From assembly GCA_040753075.1 (NCBI GenBank), contig JBFMHA010000006.1:1-64000 (forward strand): DNA of 64,000 nucleotides, in the 5' to 3' direction. The position numbers were made by a program, and so were the translations under genes. Below, one piece after another: positions 32,434-38,927 of this stretch (positions are counted from its first letter, which is position 1; every line of letters starts with the position of its first letter). The notes below the pieces were generated by a model. That model ran no database searches. It had not been told where the DNA came from and saw only the letters and a program-made list of their open reading frames with translations. Source of the stretch: UBA6814 sp040753075. Its GTDB lineage: Bacteria > Desulfobacterota > Desulfovibrionia > Desulfovibrionales > Desulfovibrionaceae.

Positions 32434-35400
32434 GCTCATCTGCTCCGCGGCCATCGGCGGCGCGGCGCGCTGCCTGGCCGCAGCCAGGTCCCGGGTCGCG
32501 GAGGCCACGGCCAGGCGCGGCGCGGGCCATCCGGTGGAGTTCCCGGAGACCGCCTACTACCTGCCGGTCATCTACGCGCTCACGGGCCGGGCGGTGCGCA
32601 CCCTGGCCGACCTGGCCGAGGCGCTCGACGACGCCGGCCGGCTCATGCCCGAGGCCCCGGCGGACCAGTGCTGGCTGCCCTACCTGGGCTCCGCCCTGGA
32701 CGCGGGCGTGGCCGCGCTCTTCGCCTGCGAGGCCATCGAGGCGGTCAAGTACCTGGACGGCCCGGCCCCCAGGCAGGGCATCTGGCTGGGCGCGGCCTCG
32801 GACGTGATCATGCGCGAGCGCGGGGTGGAGTTCGTGGACGGCACCGCTCCCGGCTTCGCGGCCATCACCGGCGCGGCTCCCACGGTGGACGACGCGGTGC
32901 GCATCGCCCGCGAACTGCAGGAGAAGAACCTCTACGTGTTCATGGCCGGCGGAGCGGGCGGAACGAGCTTCGCCGAACAACTGGCCTCGGCCGGGGTGCA
33001 GCTCGGCTGGGAGACGCGGCTGGCGCCCTTCGGGCCGGACGTGTCCGGGATCGTCTACGCCCTGGGCTTCGCCTGCCGCGCAGCCCTGGCCTTCGGCGGC
33101 GTGAAGCCCGGCGACGCCCGGGCCAACCTGCTCTACAACAAGGACCGGGTGTTCGCCTTCGTGCTGGCCCTGGGCGAGGTGGACGCGACGAAGTACGCCG
33201 CCGCCGCGGGCGCGCTGAACTTCGGGTTCCCGGTCATCGCGGACACGGACATCCCCCAGGTGCTGCCCTCGGGCGTCTGCACCTACGAGCACGTCGTCTC
33301 CAACGCGCCCCTGGACAGGATCGTGGAGAAGGCCCTGGAGGTGCGCGGCTGCAAGGTGCGCATCACCAAGATCCCGGTGCCGGTGTCCTGCGGCGCGGCC
33401 TTCGAGGGCGAGGTCATCCGCAAGCCCGACGTGCACGCCGAGTTCGGCGGCAACAAGACCCCGGCCTTCGAGTTCCTGACCAGCGTCGGCATCGAGGACA
33501 TCGAAGACAACGACATTGCGGTCCTCGGCCCGGACATCGACCAGGCGGAGCCCGGGACCGCCCTGCCGTTGGGCATCTGGGTGGAGGTGGCCGGCCGCAA
33601 GATGCAGCCGGACTTCGAGCCCATCCTGGAGCGGCAGATCCACCATTTCCTGAACCAGGCCGAGGGCGTGTGGCACATGGGCCAGCGGGACATCGTGTGG
33701 ACCCGCATCTCGAAGCAGGCCTGCGGCCGGGGCTTCCGGCTGCGCGACTACGGGGTGATCCTGCACGCCAAGCTGCTCTCGGAGTACCCGGCCATCGTGG
33801 ACAAGGTGAAGGTGACGCTGATCACCGACGAGGCCGAGGTCCGGCGCAGGCTGGAGCACGCCCGCCAGGTCTACGACGAGCGCAACCGGCGGCTGGAGTC
33901 CATGACCGACGACGCGGTGGAGACGTTCTACTCGTGTTTGTTGTGCCAGAGCTTCGCGCCCAACCACGTGTGCGTCATCAGCCCGGAGCGGGCCGGCCTG
34001 TGCGGGGCCTACACCTGGCTGGACGGCAAGGCCGCGCACGAGATCGACGCCACCGGCCCCAACCAGCCGGCGCCCAAGGGGCACTGCCTGGACCCGGTGC
34101 GCGGGGTGTGGACCGGGGTGAACGACTACGTGCGCGTCCAGAGCCACAAGAGCGTGGAGCGGGTGTGCATGTACTCCATCATGGACAGCCCCATGACCTC
34201 GTGCGGCTGCTTCGAGGCCATCGTGGCGTACGTGCCGGAGTGCAACGGGGTCATGGTGGTGCACCGGGAATACGCGGGCGACACGCCCTCGGGCATGAAG
34301 TTCTCCACGCTGGCGGGCACGGTGGGCGGCGGGGCGCAGACCCCGGGGTTCCTGGGCTGCGGCAAGGTGTATTTGACCTCGCGCAAGTTCCTGTACGCCG
34401 AGGGCGGGCATGCGCGGCTGGTGTGGATGCCCAGGGACCTGAAGGAGCTTCTGCGCGCCGACCTGGAGAAGCGCTGCGCCGAGGCCGGGGCTCCGGGCCT
34501 CCTGGACAGGATCGCGGACGAGACGAACGCGGTGGAGGCCGCGGACCTGCGCGCCTATCTGGAGAAGGTCGGACACCCGGCGCTGGACCTGCCTCCGATG
34601 GAGGATTTCATGCAGTCCGCGGACACGGGCGAGGTCCCTGCCCCCGCGGAGGGCGCGGCGGCGGCTTCGCCGTCCGCCGCGCAGGGTGGCTCCACTCCTT
34701 CTCCGCAACCTGCGGTTGCGGCATCGGCTGAGATCGCCGTTCCTGGCAGGCCAGGAACGGAAGCAGGTTCTCACGCTGCCGGGGTTGTATCCTCCGCTGC
34801 GCCTGCTGCCTCTGCCGGGCCTGCCCCCTCTGCCGGTCCGGCCCCCTCCGCCGGTCCGGCCCCCTCCGCCGGTCCGGCTGCCTCTGCCGGCGCCGGGACG
34901 ACGGCGACATCGGCTTCGCCGTCCGCGGCCACGGGTGCGGCTTCTTCCAGCCAACGGCCTGCCGCCTTTGCGCCCGACCAAGCCGGCGCAGGGGGGCCGT
35001 CCGCGCCCTCTTCCCCTGCCCCCGCCGACCTGGCGGCCCTCAAGGCCGAGATCATGGCGGAGGTGCGGGCCGGGCTGCGGGCGGAACTCACCCGGGAGAT
35101 CGCATCCGACATCATCGCAACGCTGCAGCGCACCTTCCTGGGGGACGCGGCGGCGGCTTCGCCGTCCGCCGCTGCTTTGGGCACTTCTTCTTCAACCCAC
35201 CCGGGCAGTTCTCACATTCCCGGCGTGGGTGGGGCTTCGACGGCGGGCTCCTCTGCTCCCGCATCCCCGGCCGCGCCCTCCGCGCCCGGATCGGCCTCCT
35301 CCTGCGCTTCTCCGGCCGGGGGCGCGGCGGCGGACTCTTCTCAATTCTCTTCCCCTGCGCCAACTCCCGCATCCCCGGCTGCGCCCGGCGGGGCGGGGGG

Positions 35401-36736
35401 CGGGGTTGGGGGCGCAAGTGCGGAGCCCGCGCGCGGGGTGGGCGTCGCCGCTCCCGGAGCGGGCGGCGCAAGCCCGGCCTCAACCGCAAGCCCAGCGGCG
35501 GCGCGGGCGGAGAGCGCCGCGGCCACGGCCCCGCCCCCTGGCGCGCCCCTCGCGCCCGGGTCGGTCCCTTCCTCCTCTTCCGCTTCAGGCGCGGCGGCTG
35601 CGCCGTCCGCCGCGGCTTTGGGCGCCTCTCCTTCAACACCCCTCCGGGGGGAGACGGGAGTGACGGGCCAGTCTGGGCTCGCCCATTCTGTTGCCGCTCC
35701 CCCGGCCACTCCCGCCGCTCCCCTTCCGCCCGAGTTGCGGGCCACGGCTCGACTCTCTGCCGTCGCCTCGGCGCCCCGGGCCGCTGAAAAAGCCGAGCAC
35801 GCCATCACGGAAGTCACCCTCGGCGCGAACGCCGCCCAGGGCGGCACGCGCGGCCGCACCTATACCGTGGGCGGGGCCGCGGCCATGCCCTTCATGGCCT
35901 GCGACGGCGCGGCGGGCCGCCGGCCCCTGGTGGCTCTCGAAGTCTACGACCGCATCGGCCCCAAATATCCGCAAGTCCTGCGCGACATCTACGGCGACCT
36001 GGTGAACGACCCCGCGGCCTGGGCCAAGGCCTGCGTCCACCAGTACGGCGCGGACCTCGTCTCCCTGCGCCTGGACGCCACCCACCCCGAGCGCGGCAAC
36101 CTGCCGCCCGAGGCCGCGGCCGAGACCGCCAAGGCCGTGCTGGCGGCCGTGGACGTTCCGCTCATCGTCACCGGCCACAACCACTTCGAAAGCGTGAACG
36201 CCGCGTTCAAGGAGGTGGCCAAGGCCTGCGCGGGCGAGAACCTGCTGCTTTCCTGGGCCGAGCAGGACAACTGGCGCACCCTGGCCGGCGCGGCCCTGGC
36301 CTACGGCCACACCGTGGCGTCGCAGAGCCCCATCGACGTGAACATCGCCAAGCAGATGAACATCCTGCTCACGGGCGCGGGCCTGCCCGCCTCGCGCGTC
36401 GTCATGGACCCCATGACCGGAGCCCTGGGCTACGGCCTGGAATACTGCGTGTCGGTCATGGAGCGCATCCGCTCCACGGCCCTGGGCGGCGATCCCATGC
36501 TGGCCCTGCCGCTCATGGTGAACCCCGGGTTCGAGTGCTCCCGGGTCAAGGAATACCGCGCAGCCGAGGCGGACTTCCCGGCCTGGGGCGACCTGGCCTC
36601 CCGCGCCCGGCACTGGGAGCTGGCCACCGCGCTGGCCCTGCTCCACGCCGGCGCGGACATCCTGGTCATGCACCATCCCCTGGCCGCCCAGGACCTGCAA
36701 GCCGCCATCGCCGGCCTGCGCGACGAGGCGGCTTGA
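32426..36736 (+). CDS. acsB-acsD: fusion of acetyl-CoA synthase (AcsB) and corrinoid iron-sulfur protein small subunit (AcsD)
   Basis: One uninterrupted 1436-residue frame joins two proteins normally encoded separately. Residues 1 to about 730 are a full-length acetyl-CoA synthase: A-cluster ligands C504, C507, C516 and C526 (SCLLCQSFAPNHVCVISPER and GLCGAY) and the Cys-Gly-Cys nickel site in MTSCGCFE, about two residues off the Moorella numbering. Residues about 1120-1436 are the small subunit of the corrinoid iron-sulfur protein (AITEVTLGANAAQGG; DLVSLRLDATHPE; VTGHNHFESVN; VVMDPMTGALGYG), the partner that helps present methylcobalamin. Between them lies a ~390-residue Ala/Ser/Pro/Gly linker with one amphipathic helix (about 867-905). 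The fusion would tether the methyl donor to the synthase. The ATG overlaps the cooS stop. Confidence 0.95.
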   Translation: MSKLICSAAIGGAARCLAAARSRVAEATARRGAGHPVEFPETAYYLPVIYALTGRAVRTLADLAEALDDAGRLMPEAPADQCWLPYLGSALDAGVAALFACEAIEAVKYLDGPAPRQGIWLGAASDVIMRERGVEFVDGTAPGFAAITGAAPTVDDAVRIARELQEKNLYVFMAGGAGGTSFAEQLASAGVQLGWETRLAPFGPDVSGIVYALGFACRAALAFGGVKPGDARANLLYNKDRVFAFVLALGEVDATKYAAAAGALNFGFPVIADTDIPQVLPSGVCTYEHVVSNAPLDRIVEKALEVRGCKVRITKIPVPVSCGAAFEGEVIRKPDVHAEFGGNKTPAFEFLTSVGIEDIEDNDIAVLGPDIDQAEPGTALPLGIWVEVAGRKMQPDFEPILERQIHHFLNQAEGVWHMGQRDIVWTRISKQACGRGFRLRDYGVILHAKLLSEYPAIVDKVKVTLITDEAEVRRRLEHARQVYDERNRRLESMTDDAVETFYSCLLCQSFAPNHVCVISPERAGLCGAYTWLDGKAAHEIDATGPNQPAPKGHCLDPVRGVWTGVNDYVRVQSHKSVERVCMYSIMDSPMTSCGCFEAIVAYVPECNGVMVVHREYAGDTPSGMKFSTLAGTVGGGAQTPGFLGCGKVYLTSRKFLYAEGGHARLVWMPRDLKELLRADLEKRCAEAGAPGLLDRIADETNAVEAADLRAYLEKVGHPALDLPPMEDFMQSADTGEVPAPAEGAAAASPSAAQGGSTPSPQPAVAASAEIAVPGRPGTEAGSHAAGVVSSAAPAASAGPAPSAGPAPSAGPAPSAGPAASAGAGTTATSASPSAATGAASSSQRPAAFAPDQAGAGGPSAPSSPAPADLAALKAEIMAEVRAGLRAELTREIASDIIATLQRTFLGDAAAASPSAAALGTSSSTHPGSSHIPGVGGASTAGSSAPASPAAPSAPGSASSCASPAGGAAADSSQFSSPAPTPASPAAPGGAGGGVGGASAEPARGVGVAAPGAGGASPASTASPAAARAESAAATAPPPGAPLAPGSVPSSSSASGAAAAPSAAALGASPSTPLRGETGVTGQSGLAHSVAAPPATPAAPLPPELRATARLSAVASAPRAAEKAEHAITEVTLGANAAQGGTRGRTYTVGGAAAMPFMACDGAAGRRPLVALEVYDRIGPKYPQVLRDIYGDLVNDPAAWAKACVHQYGADLVSLRLDATHPERGNLPPEAAAETAKAVLAAVDVPLIVTGHNHFESVNAAFKEVAKACAGENLLLSWAEQDNWRTLAGAALAYGHTVASQSPIDVNIAKQMNILLTGAGLPASRVVMDPMTGALGYGLEYCVSVMERIRSTALGGDPMLALPLMVNPGFECSRVKEYRAAEADFPAWGDLASRARHWELATALALLHAGADILVMHHPLAAQDLQAAIAGLRDEAA
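34811..34892 (+). repeat. 18-bp tandem repeat in the AcsB-AcsD linker
   Basis: About four and a half copies of an 18-bp unit (TCCGCCGGTCCGGCCCCC type) start at 34811, 34829, 34847, 34865 and 34883 and encode SAGPAP repeats. The unit length is a multiple of three, so copy-number change would lengthen or shorten the linker without breaking the frame. Elsewhere in the linker a longer unit around PSAAALG-S-ST recurs (near 35158 and 35599). Confidence 0.85.
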
Positions 36737-36780
36737 CGGCCGGGGGCGAACCCCCCACTATGCGGGAAACGGAGACAGCC

Positions 36781-37083
36781 ATGACCGGACAACCGAACCT
36801 CGACGCCCTGAAGGCGCAACTGCGCGGCCTCATGCCCCAGCTCACGGAGCGGTACGGCCTGACCGGGCTCAAGGTCTTCGGCTCCACCCTGCGCGGCGAG
36901 GCCGGCCCGGGCAGCGACCTGGACCTTCTGGCCTCCTTCGACCGGCCCATCAGCCTGCTGCGCTTCGTGGAGTTGGAGAACCTCCTGTCCGACACCCTGG
37001 GCGTCAAGGTGGACCTGGTCATGGAGGACAGCCTCAAGCCCGCCATCGGCCGCCGCATCCGGGCCGAGGCGCAGCCGGTATGA
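36781..37083 (+). CDS. mntA: MNT-family nucleotidyltransferase antitoxin
   Basis: The 100-residue protein is a minimal nucleotidyltransferase: GSTLRGEAGPGSDLDLL carries the G-S-x-x-x-G and D-x-D catalytic motif and a second Asp lies in VKVDLVMED. In MNT-HepT modules this protein is the antitoxin and works by transferring AMP to the HepT toxin. The stop overlaps the start of the hepT gene (ATGA-like, 4 bp). The pair sits between acsB-acsD and acsC, so it shares the CODH/ACS transcription unit. ATG 36781 is preceded by a GGAGACAGCC purine stretch. Confidence 0.88.
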   Translation: MTGQPNLDALKAQLRGLMPQLTERYGLTGLKVFGSTLRGEAGPGSDLDLLASFDRPISLLRFVELENLLSDTLGVKVDLVMEDSLKPAIGRRIRAEAQPV

Positions 37084-37433
37084 CCGCCCGACGCCTGGTT
37101 TCCGACTACCTGGCGGACATGCTCGACGCCGCGACCAAGGCCGTGGAGTTCACCCACGGCCTGACCCCGGACCAGTTCGCCGCCGACCCCAAGACCGCCT
37201 ACGCCGTGGCCCGCGCCCTGGAGATCCTCGGCGAGGCCGCCAAGAACGTGCCGCAGGACATCCGCGACGCCTACCCCCACATCCCCTGGCGGGAGATGGC
37301 CGGCATGCGCGACAAGCTCATCCACGGCTATTTCGGCGTGAACCCGGGCTCGGTGTGGCAGACCGCCGCCGAGGACCTTCCCCCGCTGCTCCCCGCCCTG
37401 CGCGGCCTGGCCGACGACCTCCGCAACGCATAA
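37080..37433 (+). CDS. hepT: HepT-family (DUF86) toxin ribonuclease
   Basis: The 117-residue helical protein has the HEPN signature R-x4-H followed by a Tyr (MRDKLIHGYFGVN, about residues 79-91), the active site of HepT RNases and the Tyr adenylylated by the MNT antitoxin. It also shows the family block ARALEILGEAAKNVP. Alone it would cleave RNA; with MntA it is neutralised. It ends 9 bp before acsC, so it is transcriptionally locked into the CODH/ACS operon. Confidence 0.88.
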   Translation: MTARRLVSDYLADMLDAATKAVEFTHGLTPDQFAADPKTAYAVARALEILGEAAKNVPQDIRDAYPHIPWREMAGMRDKLIHGYFGVNPGSVWQTAAEDLPPLLPALRGLADDLRNA

Positions 37434-37442
37434 GGACTCTCC

Positions 37443-38768
37443 ATGGCCCTTACCGGACTCCAGATCCACAAGCTGCTCCCGGGCACCAACTGCAAGGACT
37501 GCGGGGCCAGCACCTGCCTGGCCTTCGCCATGAAGCTGGCCCAGAAGAAGGCCGACCTGGCCGAGTGCCCGCACGCCTCGGAGGAGGCCCGGAAGGTCCT
37601 GGGCGCGGCCGCCGAGCCGCCGGTGCGCGGCGTGGGGCTCGGCCCGTCCCGCAGCCTGAAGCTGGGCGAGGAGACCGTGCTCCTGCGCCACGAGAAGACC
37701 TTCGTGCACCCCACGGCCCTGGCCGTGACCGTGCGCGTTTCCGACCCGGCCGAGGCCACGGCCAGGACCCTGGCCGCGGTGCGCGACTACCTGCTGGTGC
37801 GGGTGGGCGAAGAGCTGCGCCTGGACATGGTGCTCGTTGATCACGACACGGGCTCTTCGGACGACTTCATCGCCCTGGCCCGCACCGCCCAGGAGGCCGG
37901 CCGGCCCCTGGCCCTGCGCTCCCCGGACCCCGCGGCGCTCACGGCCGCGGCCGAGGCCCTGGCCGGCCAGGGCTGCCTGCTCTGCTCCGCCGCGCCGGAA
38001 ACCGCCGACGCCCTGGCGGCTGCCGCCAAGACCCACGGCCACGCCCTGGCCCTGACCGCGCCGGACCTGGACGGCCTGGTCGCCCTGAGCAAGCGCGTGC
38101 GCGACACGGGATTCCACGACCTGTTCCTGCACTTCGCCGCGCACTCGCCGGCCGAGGCCCTGCAGACCGCCACCCTGGCCCGCCGCGCCGCGCTCAAGGC
38201 GTCCTTCAAGCCGCTCGGCCTGCCCCACCTGGCGTTCGCTCCCGCGGGGATGGCTGGAGCCGCGGCTGCGGTGCGCGAGATCTGCAAGTACGGCGGGGTG
38301 CTCGCCCTGCCGGCGTTCGAGCCGGCGCAGGCCGCCACCCTGCTCACCCTGCGCCAGAACATCTACACCGACCCCCAGAAGCCGGTGCAGGTGGAGCCCC
38401 GGGTTTACGAGATCGGCGAGCCCGGGCCCGAGTCCCCGGTGTTCGTGACCACCAACTTCTCGCTCACCTACTTCCTGGTCTCGGGCGAGATCGAGAACGC
38501 CGGGCTCTCGGCCTGGCTGGCGGCGCCCGACTGCGACGGCATGAGCGTGCTCACCGCCTGGGCCGCGGGCAAGCTCACCGGCGCGGGCGTGGCCAGGTTC
38601 GTCAAGGAGAGCGGCCTGGACGCCCGGCTGACCGCCAAGCGCCTCATCCTGCCCGGCTTCGCCGCGCCCATCCGCGGCGAACTGGAGGACGGCCTGCCCG
38701 GCTGGACCATCCTGGTCGGCCCCCAGGAGGCCGCGGACCTGGAGGGCTTCGCCAAGACGAGGCTGTAA
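37443..38768 (+). CDS. acsC: corrinoid iron-sulfur protein large subunit
   Basis: AcsC carries the cobamide and a [4Fe-4S] cluster that keeps it reduced; it accepts the methyl group from methyl-tetrahydrofolate and hands it to acetyl-CoA synthase. The N-terminal cluster motif is LLPGTNCKDCGASTCLAFAM with a fourth Cys in LAECPH (residues about 18-42). The middle is a TIM barrel (ALRSPDPAALTAAAEAL; LPHLAFAP). The C-terminal corrinoid-binding part includes VFVTTNFSLTYFLVSGEIE and LPGFAAPIRGELED. The 441-residue length matches the family. Its usual partner AcsD is found fused to AcsB two genes upstream. It begins 9 bp after hepT. Confidence 0.95.
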   Translation: MALTGLQIHKLLPGTNCKDCGASTCLAFAMKLAQKKADLAECPHASEEARKVLGAAAEPPVRGVGLGPSRSLKLGEETVLLRHEKTFVHPTALAVTVRVSDPAEATARTLAAVRDYLLVRVGEELRLDMVLVDHDTGSSDDFIALARTAQEAGRPLALRSPDPAALTAAAEALAGQGCLLCSAAPETADALAAAAKTHGHALALTAPDLDGLVALSKRVRDTGFHDLFLHFAAHSPAEALQTATLARRAALKASFKPLGLPHLAFAPAGMAGAAAAVREICKYGGVLALPAFEPAQAATLLTLRQNIYTDPQKPVQVEPRVYEIGEPGPESPVFVTTNFSLTYFLVSGEIENAGLSAWLAAPDCDGMSVLTAWAAGKLTGAGVARFVKESGLDARLTAKRLILPGFAAPIRGELEDGLPGWTILVGPQEAADLEGFAKTRL

Positions 38769-38773
38769 GCGGG

Positions 38774-38832
38774 GCGAGGGGAAGGGGAGCCCCCTCTTTC
38801 TGCGAAAAGGAGGTGGCTCTCCTTCCCCTCGC
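38774..38832. repeat. 18-bp inverted repeat between acsC and the corrinoid activator gene
   Basis: Arms GCGAGGGGAAGGGGAGCC (38774-38791) and GGCTCTCCTTCCCCTCGC (38815-38832) pair with a single mismatch around a 23-nt loop. It lies directly after the acsC stop, is followed by a pyrimidine-rich run (CTCCCCTTCCCCTCCCCC), and precedes the activator gene by about 95 bp. It may act as a partial terminator or mRNA-stability element that lowers expression of the activator relative to the structural subunits. Confidence 0.75.
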
Positions 38833-38927
38833 GCTCCCCTTCCCCTCCCCCAGAAACCGTCATCGGTTTACGGGGTTGGAGGGAGGGGCTAAACTGGATC
38901 GCAACATAGTGCCGGCCCGGAGAAAAG

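Noticed and set aside
32426..36736. AcsB-AcsD fusion as a frameshift or assembly artefact
   Set aside because: The frame stays open through ~1170 bp of linker with amino-acid-level repeats whose unit length is a multiple of three, which an error would not produce; long-read confirmation would still be useful.
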